Of a stretch of 64,000 nt of DNA, positions 18,324-26,648 are shown one piece after another. Below the pieces are notes generated by a model. It searched no databases and was not told where the DNA came from. It worked only from the letters and a program-made list of their open reading frames with translations. The number at the start of each line of letters is the position of its first letter. The first letter of the stretch is position 1. The DNA is from CAWBRT01 sp963832365 (GTDB taxonomy: Bacteria > Acidobacteriota > Terriglobia > Terriglobales > Acidobacteriaceae). The stretch is taken from contig CAWHUL010000013.1 of NCBI GenBank assembly GCA_963832365.1, positions 1-64,000 of the forward strand, read 5' to 3'. The translations under genes were made by a program, and so were the position numbers.

Positions 18324-18689
18324 AGCGAGAATCAGGCTCTGGGAATGCGCGTAACACTGGCCATTGACCGCAGTGGGGCACGGGAGAGGTGGCGCGTGTG
18401 ACGCGTCAAGGCGGGCGCCGATCGGTCCGGCCAGTCTGCGGGGCAAGTGCATGATGCGTTCCCACTGCAGCCAGCAGCGATCGGCGGCGGGAGGGATCGG
18501 TGCCATCAGTTCGGCGGCCCGACGCCACTCCAGTGCGGCCGTGTTGGAGTATCCGTCCCGTTCGTCTCGCTGCGCCGCATGGCAATAGGCAATCCCGATC
18601 ATGGGACCGGAGATGAGCGCTATCACGTATCGCCAGCCTATCGTTAGCCGCACGACGCTGGACTTCTGCTTTGCCGCAATCTTCATCAT
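18312..18689 (-). CDS. Small conserved protein with N-terminal hydrophobic segment, unknown
   Basis: The 125-residue frame starts MMKIAAKQK and has a hydrophobic stretch at about residues 20-37 (YVIALISGPMIGIAYC), then a helix-rich part with ALEWRRAAELMAPIP, a tryptophan-rich DRCWLQWERIMHLPRRLAGP and a Pro-rich tail. I recall this EWRRAAEL...CW...WERIMxLPRRLAGP pattern in other acidobacterial hypothetical proteins, which is why I prefer it to the forward-strand frames. The function is unknown. The stop codon is inside a terminator hairpin shared with the convergent MFS gene. Confidence 0.5.
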   Translation of the reverse strand: MMKIAAKQKSSVVRLTIGWRYVIALISGPMIGIAYCHAAQRDERDGYSNTAALEWRRAAELMAPIPPAADRCWLQWERIMHLPRRLAGPIGARLDASHAPPLPCPTAVNGQCYAHSQSLILAKIK

Positions 18690-19008
18690 TTGAACCGACC
18701 TTCGACGCCACCTACCTACTATGCAATTGCTCCAGTTCCATTACTGATAACCAAGGCCGGGGAGAAAAGTTTCCTCAGGCGGGCCATAAAGAAGAAAGAT
18801 AGTTGTGCCGATTGACCGCCTGCGGCGGAACGGCGCGGAGTGGCTTACAGGCGCGGATCTTCGCCGGAGCGGCTCGAATACTCACCCTGACGAAGCAAAA
18901 GTGTCACATCGCGATGTGAGCATTGCACTTGAGCGGAATATGAATTCGTTATTTATAAGTAGCTGCATTCATTCAATCGAGCAGCGTTGAGCAAGGTAAG
19001 GTACGACC
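18690..19008. other. Intergenic gap holding the promoter side of the Crp/Fnr gene
   Basis: No gene is supported. The main feature is a perfect 16-bp palindrome at 18904-18919, followed by an AT-rich stretch (GAATATGAATTCGTTATTTATAAG) that could hold a promoter for the regulator gene at 19009. Confidence 0.5.
18904..18919. promoter_or_regulatory. Perfect 16-bp palindrome upstream of the Crp/Fnr gene
   Basis: TCACATCGCGATGTGA is its own reverse complement. The spacing (five-base arms, six-base centre) equals that of Crp-class operators, but the arms read TCACA-N6-TGTGA instead of TGTGA-N6-TCACA. It lies about 90 bp before the regulator ATG, so autoregulation is possible. This is inferred. Confidence 0.5.
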
Positions 19009-19746
19009 ATGCCACCATACGGGTTCGACATTATTGAAAGCTGTACCGCCTGCACGATCAAAGGCGATCGAAGATTCTGCGATCTGCCAGCGCGTGCACT
19101 CCAGGCATTTGAGAGTCTGAGATACACAACCGTTTTCCCCCGGGGCGCAGTTCTGTTCGCGGAGAGCCATGAACCGCGAGGCGTCTTCATCCTATGCCGT
19201 GGACGGGTTAAGCTTACCTTTTCCTCGGCCGAAGGCAAGACGGTTATCATGCGAATCGCCGAATCGGGAGATATACTCGGCTTGAGTGCGACTATTTCGG
19301 GCCATCCTTATTTGGTGTCCGCTGAAACAATCGAGTCCTGCCAGATCAACTTCATTAAGCGGGACGATTTCCTGCGCTTTCTGGCCGGCCACGCCGAAGC
19401 TTGCTTCCGCGTCGACCAGCAGTTAGCTGAGAAGTACAGTACGGCGTGCCGTGAATTGCGTTCGTTCAACATGGCACAGTCCGCCGCCGAGAAGGTAGCG
19501 AAGCTTTTGCTGGACTGGATGGTTCGTTCCGGAGAAGCAGAGCAGCCGGAACCACACGTCAGGCTCCTGCTCACCCACGAGGAGATGGGACAGATGATCG
19601 CGGCATCGCGCGAGACCGTCACCCGGGTGCTGATGGAGTTCAAGAAGCGCCACATCGTGCGCAGCAAAGGAACGACTCTGATTGTCCGCAACAAGGCCGC
19701 GCTGCATTCACTTGCCAACGCAACCGAGTTCATCAAACTGCGCTGA
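19009..19746 (+). CDS. Crp/Fnr-family regulator with FNR-like cysteines
   Basis: The 245-residue protein has a cyclic-nucleotide-type sensor barrel (about 30-145, with FILCRGRVKLTFSS and ESGDILGLSA), a long dimer helix and a C-terminal winged helix-turn-helix (LTHEEMGQMIAASRETVTRVL, about 188-208). Cysteines at 12, 15 and 24 near the N-terminus plus C111 in the barrel resemble the four ligands of FNR, although FNR spacing is C-x2-C-x5-C and here it is C-x2-C-x8-C. An oxygen-labile iron-sulfur cluster is plausible. The gene converges on the Hdr/Flx operon with a 33-bp gap, and a palindrome lies upstream. Control of that operon is inferred. Confidence 0.85.
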   Translation: MPPYGFDIIESCTACTIKGDRRFCDLPARALQAFESLRYTTVFPRGAVLFAESHEPRGVFILCRGRVKLTFSSAEGKTVIMRIAESGDILGLSATISGHPYLVSAETIESCQINFIKRDDFLRFLAGHAEACFRVDQQLAEKYSTACRELRSFNMAQSAAEKVAKLLLDWMVRSGEAEQPEPHVRLLLTHEEMGQMIAASRETVTRVLMEFKKRHIVRSKGTTLIVRNKAALHSLANATEFIKLR

Positions 19747-19779
19747 CCCGGGTGTCGATGTGTATCAGGCTGCCGCCCC

Positions 19780-20613
19780 TTAGTAATCCATCGGCAGTTG
19801 CTGGAGGTGCTCCATGGTGAGCACGGGACCCTCTTTGCAGACGTAGTGAGAGCCGACGTTGCAGCGCCCGCATTTGCCCACGCCGCACTTCATGCGGTTT
19901 TCCAGGCTGGTGTAAACCGATGCCGGGCTGATTCCCATCTGTTGCAGCACGGGCATTGTGTTCTTGATCATGATGGGCGGTCCAATCACCAGCACCACGG
20001 GGTCTTTGGACGATACCTGCGCACGCTCGAAGACCGTAGGAACAAACCCAATCTGGCCTTTCCAGTCCGGGGTCTCGCCGCCCGGATCGACGCAGGTCAC
20101 CACTCGCACGCGCTCGTGCTTCGCCCATTCCGCCAACTCGTCCACATAAACCAGATCAGCTACCGTGCGCGCGCCATAGACGACCGTGATCTCGCCGAAG
20201 TCCGCGCGGTTTTCCAAGGCATACCAAACGGCGCAGCGGATCGGCGGCATGGCGATTCCGCCGCCCAGGAAGATCAGATCGTGTCCCTTCCACACATCCC
20301 ACGGATAACCGTTCCCGTAGGGTCCGCGGAAGCCGATAACATCTCCGACTTCCACCTTCCACATAGCCTCGGTAACCCGGCCGACCTTGCGAAAGCAGAA
20401 CTCGATGCGGTCTTTCCAGTTCGAACTCGAACAGATGTTGAACGTCGATTCGCCGTATCCGAAGACGGAGAAGATGCCGAACTGGCCAACTTGAAACGAG
20501 AACGTTTTGGCACGCTCGGGATCGAGAAAGCGCAGGGCAACCGATTTGACGTCGATGGTTTGCTGCCGGACGGCGATCACTTCCATGAGTTCGGGTTTAT
20601 AGATGTTGTCCAT
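19780..20613 (-). CDS. flxA: FAD/NAD(P)H-binding subunit of the Flx-type oxidoreductase
   Basis: The 277-residue protein belongs to the ferredoxin-NADP reductase superfamily, the form found in hydrogenase and sulfite-reductase gamma subunits. It has the FAD part (VGQFGIFSVFGYGESTFNI), GFRGPYGNGYPWD, the NAD(P)-binding GGGIAMPPIRC and, at the C-terminus, cysteines for a 2Fe-2S cluster (MKCGVGKCGRCNVG, VCKEGP). In Hdr-Flx complexes this subunit is thought to be the entry point for NAD(P)H. Its ATG overlaps the flxB frame by 17 bp, so the two are translationally coupled. It is the last gene of the operon. Confidence 0.85.
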   Translation of the reverse strand: MDNIYKPELMEVIAVRQQTIDVKSVALRFLDPERAKTFSFQVGQFGIFSVFGYGESTFNICSSSNWKDRIEFCFRKVGRVTEAMWKVEVGDVIGFRGPYGNGYPWDVWKGHDLIFLGGGIAMPPIRCAVWYALENRADFGEITVVYGARTVADLVYVDELAEWAKHERVRVVTCVDPGGETPDWKGQIGFVPTVFERAQVSSKDPVVLVIGPPIMIKNTMPVLQQMGISPASVYTSLENRMKCGVGKCGRCNVGSHYVCKEGPVLTMEHLQQLPMDY

Positions 20614-21607
20614 GTTGAATCTCAGTCAGCATGTTCAGCACGCCCAGACCCACCGGGCAGTTGCGCACGCAATTACCGCAGCCGGTGCAGAGGATCTCGC
20701 CGAACTTTTCTGGATAGATTGAAAACTTGTGCAGAATGCGCTGCCGCTGACGCGCGGGTTGAAGCGCTCTCGGATTGTGTCCGGAAGCGTGAAGCGTAAA
20801 GATCGGGAACTGGCATGTATCCCAGGTCCGGACGCGGGCGTTGCCGGCAACTGGACCGGCGTCCACGATGTCGAAGCAGTGGCACGTGGGACACGAAAAC
20901 GCACAAACTCCGCATGCCATGCAGCTTCGCCCGTGTTCGGCCCAAAGAGGATCTTCAAAGTGGCCGTCGACGAAAGCTCGAATCTTGCCGGGATCGAACT
21001 TGTGCTCGGGAGCCTGCGCGGCCTTCCCCGATTCCGCTGAAGTCTCCGTCTTGCCGGAGAACAGCGCCCGGCCCTTGTCGGTGATGCATCGCACCTCGTA
21101 GCGGCCGCTGCCGAGCGAGAACAAAATCGCGTCGCTGCCGCGCGTGTCGTCCGGAGCGAGGCCGACGGAGGTGCAGAAGCATGCTTCGTCGATTGCGCTG
21201 CAGGCAACGGTTACGATGGTGCTCGCGGCCCGGCGGCGGTTATAGAAATCGTCCACGAAATCCCAGTTGAATACATGGTCCAGAATCGGCAGCGCCGCTG
21301 CGTCGCATGGACGGGCGCCGATCACCAACTGCTCCGCAAACTCCTGCGCGGGCTCGATCAATTCAATGTTGCGGCCACGGACGCGGTATTGGTAAAGCGT
21401 CTCCTGCTTGGGAAAGAAGAACTCCTTGATGGAATTGGCGGGACGCACGCCGCCGGGAGTGGACTCGATCAGCAGGGACTCGGGCGACTGCAGCGGCCGG
21501 TAGAGCACGCGATCCTTGATTCGAACTGGTCCGACGACCCTTTTGCCGCCGTCGATCCACTCGCCCGCAAGCTGCCGTAGCTTGGTTTCCGTGATTAGCT
21601 CGCTCAC
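20597..21607 (-). CDS. flxB: 4Fe-4S dicluster subunit of the Flx-type oxidoreductase
   Basis: The 336-residue protein resembles the beta subunit of sulfhydrogenases and anaerobic sulfite reductase A. Four-cysteine motifs sit at SCMACGVCAFSCPTCHC and, near the end, CTGCGNCVRNCPVG, giving two 4Fe-4S clusters. Extra cysteines lie in FCTSVGL and DTCQFP. The N-terminal region carries FFFPKQETLYQYR and VIGARPCDAAALPILD, typical of this family. It relays electrons between the flavin subunit and the Hdr core. The start is a GTG at 21607 that overlaps the stop of the preceding gene (GTGA), so it is coupled. This subunit is intact, unlike its upstream neighbours. Confidence 0.8.
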   Translation of the reverse strand: MSELITETKLRQLAGEWIDGGKRVVGPVRIKDRVLYRPLQSPESLLIESTPGGVRPANSIKEFFFPKQETLYQYRVRGRNIELIEPAQEFAEQLVIGARPCDAAALPILDHVFNWDFVDDFYNRRRAASTIVTVACSAIDEACFCTSVGLAPDDTRGSDAILFSLGSGRYEVRCITDKGRALFSGKTETSAESGKAAQAPEHKFDPGKIRAFVDGHFEDPLWAEHGRSCMACGVCAFSCPTCHCFDIVDAGPVAGNARVRTWDTCQFPIFTLHASGHNPRALQPARQRQRILHKFSIYPEKFGEILCTGCGNCVRNCPVGLGVLNMLTEIQHGQHL

Positions 21608-22919
21608 CCGATGAACTCCTCTTTGTCCTGTTGCGAGAACGCACCGATCAGCAGTTCCGCCGACGGGTCAACACCTGCCTGATAACCAAAGTGCTTCTTC
21701 GCGGTTCGGGCCAGACTGCATGTTCAGCAGTCCGAGGTCGATCCCCACCGGACAGGCCTGGGTACACGCGCCGCATCCGATGCAGCGTCCGGCCAGGTGA
21801 AAGGCGCGCGCGATGTGCCATGCGAAATTTCCCTTGGTTCCCGGCGCCGGGTCGATGCTGATGGGCTGGTTCTTGTCCACGATGCAGCGCTCGCAGTAGC
21901 ACATGGAACATACCTGGCGGCAGGCGTAGCACTTGACGCAGCGATCGAACTCCTGCACCCAGAAGGCCATGCGCTCGCCGCGCGACAGTTCCATAAGCGC
22001 GTCCAGCTTGTTTGGCCGCGGAGTTGGCGTTTGATCGGGGAGTCTGCCCGATCGTCGTGTCCGCGAAGCGAGGCGTTCGCACGGCGCAGTTGGCGCAACG
22101 CGGCTGCTCCATGCCCTCGCAGGCCATGCCGATGACGTGCAAATTCTTGCGCTCGAACTGCGATTCCTTTTCCAACACCACCAGCGAGCGCTCATCGCAG
22201 GCCTTGACCACGATGGCCGGCCTGCCTAGCGCCTTCACTTCCTTGCGCTTGAGATACATCGCCAGGTTCGCGGTGCAGCCGTTGTTCCAGACTAGCCGGT
22301 CCGTATCCTCGGGACGCGTCACCAGCACCGGCCCACGCTCGCCGTAGCCGATCACCACCTTCACCGTACCCTCCGCCAGCAGCTTGCGGGCTTCGACGCG
22401 CAGGTCGCTCTCGGTGGCAAAGGTCTTCGACTGGAAGGGCTTGGGAGATGGCTGTGGCAGTTCCTTCACTGGAGCCGCAGCGTAAAGCTCCGTGTACGGG
22501 CCCGAGCTTCCGTGTCTTCTCGGTGATGTCTGTAACCACCTGCTGGAATTTCTTGCCCTCGGCGGCGGAGATCCAGGTGAAGTGGATGCGCTCTAGGTCG
22601 AAGCCGAGCAGGTCAAGCAGTTCGCGGAACAGAATCCATCGCCGCCGGGCATGGTAGTTGCCGGAAGTGTAGTGGCAATCGCCCGGATGGCAGCCGGAGA
22701 CGAGAACGGCATCGGCGCCGACTTCGAAAGCCTTGATCAGCAAGTTGAAATCGATGCGGCCGGTGCAGGGCAGCCGGACGATGCGGATGTTCGGCGGATA
22801 CTCCAGCCGCGTCGTTCCCGCCAGATCGGCACCCAGGTAGGTGCACCAGTTGCAAACGTAAGCCAGGATCTTCGTAGGTGTCTTCGGAACTCCGGGCTCA
22901 ATTGGGTCACATCGTTCAT
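21604..22919 (-). pseudogene. MvhD (FlxD) fused to a FlxC-like iron-sulfur protein, frameshifted
   Basis: After allowing for four single-base breaks (near 22885, 22494, 22045 and 21718) one continuous frame results. The first half is an MvhD domain that carries electrons into HdrA: YVCNWCTYLGADL, RLPCTGRID, SGCHPGDCHY. It runs without a stop into a second half with CDERSLVVLEKE, GMACEG, the cysteine-rich FDRCVKCYACRQVCSMCYCERC and CIGCGACTQACPVG. The corrected end is DKEEFIG, with the TGA overlapping the GTG of flxB. The ATG overlaps the hdrA stop (ATGA). Cysteines stay intact between the breaks, so sequence error is possible. Confidence 0.7.
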
Positions 22920-24926
22920 GCCATGCTCTCGACCATCGCGTAGATCTGCTGCTCGGTGAAGCCCTGCAGCTCAACGCTCTTGGAAGGACAAACGGAAACA
23001 CAGGTTCCGCAACCCATGCACAGACCGGGATTCACCCGCGCCGTGTTCTTGATGAAAACGCCGCGCCCGGTTCGCACTTCGGCGCGGTCGATGGCGTGAT
23101 AGGGACAGGCCGCGGACGCAGGCGTAGCAGGCCGCGCAGGTCTGTTCGTTGACGCCCGCGATCTCCGGCTCGCGCGTACAGGTCGATCGGCCGCCAGCGT
23201 AATCTGCACCTTGCTGGCCGCCGCCGAAGCCTGCGCCACCGATTCGGGAATGTCCTTGGGCGCGTGCACGCGCCGGCGATGTAGACACCGGCGGTATTGG
23301 TTTCGACGGGCCGCAGCTTGGGGTGCGACTCCATCAGGAAGCCGTGCTCGTCGTAGCCCACGTTCAGCTTCTGGGCAAGCTCCTCGATGCCGGGCGCCGG
23401 GCGCATGGCGGAGGCCAGCACCACCAGGTCGGCTTCGACCGTAATCGGCATTCCCGACAGCGTATCCGCGCCGCGCACGATCAGCTTCCCGTTGTCCTCG
23501 GTAATCTTGGAAACCCGGCCGCGATAGTAGTTCGCGCCGTCCTGCTCGATGGCGCGCCGCACGAATTCGTCGTAGCCCTTGCCGCCGGAGCGGATGTCCA
23601 TGTAGAAGACGTGCGCCTGGCCGTCATGCACCTTGTGCTTGTAGAGCATGGTGTGCTTGGCGGTGTACATGCAGCAAATCTTGGAGCAGTAGGCGACGCC
23701 CTTGGCGTTGTCGCGCGATCCGACGCAGGCTGATGAACACCACGTTCTTGGGAATCGCGCCGTCCGACGGCCGCTTCAGCACGCCGTTCGTCGGCCCGGA
23801 GGCGGATACCAGGCGCTCGAACTGCAGCGAGTCGATCACATCCTTATACTTGCCGTATCCGTATTCGCCGTAGCCGCTGAGCGATTTCTTGTCCTGCTCC
23901 TTTGCCAATACTGTAGAGCGTGTAGCCGGTGGCAACTACGATGGCGCCGACGCTTTCTTCGACGAACTTCTCCTGGTCGTTGAAGTCGATGGCCCCGGCC
24001 TTGCACTTCTTTGGCGCAGATTTCGCAACCCTTGCCGCGCTTCAGCCGCGTGCAGTTAATCTTGTCGATCACCGGACGCGCCGGCACCGCCTGCGGAAAT
24101 GGAATGTAGATCGCCGGGCGCATTGCCCATGCCGTAATCGAATTCGCTGGGGTTCTTCTTGATCGGGCAACTGGTCCAGCAGTCGCCGCAACCTGTGCAC
24201 TTGCTGATGTCAACGTAGCGGGCCTTCTGCCGGATCTTGACTTTGAAGTTGCCGATGAAGCCCTCGACGGCTTCTACCTCGGAATAGCTGTAAAGCTTGA
24301 TGCGCGGATGCTGTCCGACCTCCACCATGCGCGGCGTGAGGATGCACTGCGAGCAGTCCAGGGTCGGGAACGTCTCGGAAAGGCCGGCCATCTTGCCGCC
24401 GATGGAAGGCTCGCGCTCCACCATCACCACTTCGTAGCCAGCGTCGGCAATGTCAAGCGCCGCCTGTATGCCCTGCGACTCCACCGCCGATGACCATCGC
24501 GCGGCGCGTCACCGGCACGCTGATCGGCGCCAGTGCGCGGTCGTTGCGCACCTTCTGCACCGACATGCGAATAATGTCGATCGCCTTGGTTGTGGCGGCT
24601 CCGCGGTCATGGTGTACCCACGAGCAATGCTCGCGGACGTTGGCCATCTCCACCAGGTAGGGATTCAGCCCCGCGGTTTGCGCGGCTTTGCGGAAGGTCT
24701 TGAGGTGCATGTGCGGCGAACAGGAGGCGACGACGACGCCATCCAAATGCTCGGAGGCGATCTTCTCGCGCACGATGCTCTGCCCCGGGTCCGAGCACAT
24801 GTACTTGTAGTTCAAGGAGCAGACGACACCGGGCAGCTCGCCAACCTGCTTGGCGACTTCATCCACGTCTACCGTGCGAGCGATATTTTCGCCGCACCAG
24901 CACGTAAACACACCGATTCTGGACAT
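22916..24926 (-). pseudogene. hdrA: HdrA, flavin and iron-sulfur core of heterodisulfide reductase, frameshifted
   Basis: HdrA is the electron-bifurcating flavoprotein of Hdr complexes. The start MSRIGVFTCWCGEN, the FAD motif MVIGGGVAG, TLDCSQCILTPRM, the cluster CTGCGDCWTSCP and the second set CMGCGTCVSVCPSKSVE are all present, but in different frames. I count about eight single-base breaks (near 24475, 24128, 24013, 23910, 23731, 23266, 23177, 23123). Most are +1 insertions. Between breaks the peptide is conserved, which fits read error or very recent decay. It starts 3 bp after hdrB and ends overlapping the MvhD start. Confidence 0.8.
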
Positions 24927-24929
24927 AAT

Positions 24930-25865
24930 CTAGTGTTCCGATCCGGGGTCCCCGACGGTTGCCGTTTTCGCAACCGCTGGGGTGGAAGCTCCGGGATCCC
25001 CGGCCACTGCCGTTTTTGCACTCGTAGGAGCGGGTGTAACAAAATGCCGGTCGATGCCCAACTGCTCGCCGGACAAGCCCAAAGCCAGCCCCACCACGTC
25101 AGACAGGTAATACACCGCTAAGCCGAGCTTCTTGCCGTACTTGCGTTCCACTGCCGCCTGTTTCATGTCAAGGTTGACGTGGCACATGGGGCAGGCAACG
25201 ACGACGCAGTTCGCGCCGTGCTCGACCGCGTTGGTAAGAATCTTGTAAGCCAGCTCCAACACCGTGTCTTCGCTCGCCATGGTCATACCTGCGCCGCAAC
25301 ACTCGGTCTTGTAGCTCCAATCGACCGTCTTGGCGCCGAGCACCGCTAACAGCGTTTCCATGGACTTAGGCTGCTCGAAGTCGTCGAACTTGACGACATC
25401 GGGCGGGCGAAGCAGCAGGCAGCCGTAGTAACAAGCCGCCGTCATGGATTCCAATGGCTGCTTGACGGCCGTCTTGAGGCGCTCTCCCCCGATGTTCTCG
25501 AACAACTGAATCAGGTTGAGGACTTCTGCATCTCCGCGAATCTCGGCTTCGACGATCTGCGATAGCTCCTGGCGCACGCTATCGTCGGCGACCGCCTTGC
25601 GCACCTTCAAGAGCTGCATCGAACACAGCGGACACGGGGCAAACACTTCCTTGAAGCCGTCGCGTTCGGCCATAGCAAGATTCCTGGCGGGAAGCGCCAG
25701 TGCCAGCTTATGGTTCAGCGAGTGCGCCGCCGTCGCTCCGCAACAGATCCAGTCCTTCACTTCCTGAAGGCTAACGTCGAGCGCGCCCAAGCAGGCTTTC
25801 AGCGACTGATCGTAGTCATTGGACGAGCCGTGAAGCGCGCATCCGGGATAGTAGCCGATGTTCAT
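24930..25865 (-). CDS. hdrB: HdrB, catalytic CCG subunit of heterodisulfide reductase
   Basis: The ATG at 25865 (MNIGYYPGCALHG) overlaps the hdrC stop and fits HdrB homologues; an upstream start at 25940 would add a non-conserved leader. Two CCG domains are complete: C of PGCALHG, ICCGAT and CPLC in the first; CYYGC, ECCGAG and CPMC in the second. In HdrB these bind non-cubane 4Fe-4S clusters that split disulfides. The last 35 residues or so (after RHFVTPAPTSAKTA) are low in complexity, and their DNA at 24943-25040 matches an intergenic repeat found elsewhere in the window, so the tail is repeat-derived. Confidence 0.9.
   Translation of the reverse strand: MNIGYYPGCALHGSSNDYDQSLKACLGALDVSLQEVKDWICCGATAAHSLNHKLALALPARNLAMAERDGFKEVFAPCPLCSMQLLKVRKAVADDSVRQELSQIVEAEIRGDAEVLNLIQLFENIGGERLKTAVKQPLESMTAACYYGCLLLRPPDVVKFDDFEQPKSMETLLAVLGAKTVDWSYKTECCGAGMTMASEDTVLELAYKILTNAVEHGANCVVVACPMCHVNLDMKQAAVERKYGKKLGLAVYYLSDVVGLALGLSGEQLGIDRHFVTPAPTSAKTAVAGDPGASTPAVAKTATVGDPGSEH
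24943..25040. repeat. GGGGTCCCCG-type repeat inside the 3' end of hdrB
   Basis: The order CCGGGGTCCCCGAC, a 21-bp variable part and TGGGGTGGAAGCT is the same as in the intergenic copy at 41783-41831. A second half-unit follows in both. Here the repeat is read through as the HdrB C-terminus. Confidence 0.7.
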
Positions 25866-26449
25866 TTGGCGACCGCCTCCGCGGGAGCCCCGGCAGGGGA
25901 TGGCGTGCAACGGGCATAAATGCGGCCGACAACCTCGCAATCACGCGCGCGTTCGGATGCAAGATGCAGCTTCTTGCGCGACATCAGTTGCGGAGCCAGC
26001 CCGGCATCCTTGAAAAGAAACGCAAGCTGCCGCGTGTGCAACAGGACATCGATCTTGAAGCGCGCGATCAGGTCCAACTCGTTCAAACGGCCGTTGCGTC
26101 TGATGTTGTCGAGGAACGCCCGCTGGAAGGCCACCACGGTTTGCGCTTCGGGACTCACCTCGCCTTCCCGCAGCGAGAACTCACGCAGCGCATCCAGCAC
26201 GGCGGCACAATCAACCTGCTTCGGACACCTCGCCGAGCAGGTCAGACACGATACGCAGGCCCAGATCGAAGGCGAATTCAATACCAGATCGTCTCGACCG
26301 AGTTGCAGGAGCCGGATCATTTGATTCGGCACCAGTTCCATACGCGAAGCGACCGGGCAGCCGGCCGTACACTTGCCGCACTGGTAGCAGTTCGCGAGCT
26401 TACTACCGGCGAGCGATTCAATGCGCGCGGTTTGCGTGATCGGTTCCAT
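25862..26449 (-). CDS. hdrC: HdrC, iron-sulfur subunit of heterodisulfide reductase
   Basis: I use the ATG at 26449 (MEPITQTARIE), about 195 residues, the usual size of HdrC; the frame is open 78 bp further up without homology. Two 4Fe-4S motifs are clear: CYQCGKCTAGCP with SRMEL, and CVSCLTCSARCPKQVD. HdrC passes electrons between HdrA and HdrB. It is the first gene of the six-gene operon hdrC-hdrB-hdrA-(MvhD/FlxC)-flxB-flxA, all joined by overlaps or very short gaps. The promoter should lie in 26450-26648, where I see no obvious FNR-like site. Confidence 0.9.
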   Translation of the reverse strand: MEPITQTARIESLAGSKLANCYQCGKCTAGCPVASRMELVPNQMIRLLQLGRDDLVLNSPSIWACVSCLTCSARCPKQVDCAAVLDALREFSLREGEVSPEAQTVVAFQRAFLDNIRRNGRLNELDLIARFKIDVLLHTRQLAFLFKDAGLAPQLMSRKKLHLASERARDCEVVGRIYARCTPSPAGAPAEAVAK

Positions 26450-26648
26450 GGGATTCCAGCTAACACTGTATGGTGTATCTGGAGATTCGCAGTGACGGGC
26501 GGCACGTCGTCGCGTATTGCAGGGCACAAGCCAGCTCTATCACGCGTACCTACGACACGTGATGTAGCCCCATTCAAGGGGCAGCTTTTCGAATCCAACG
26601 ATGGCAATAGAGACCGAAAAGGCGGCGAACGCGGGCTCTAAAAAGCGC

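Noticed and set aside
19798..20799. 333-residue forward frame
   Set aside because: Opposite flxA; His/Arg/Asp-rich shadow with no motif.
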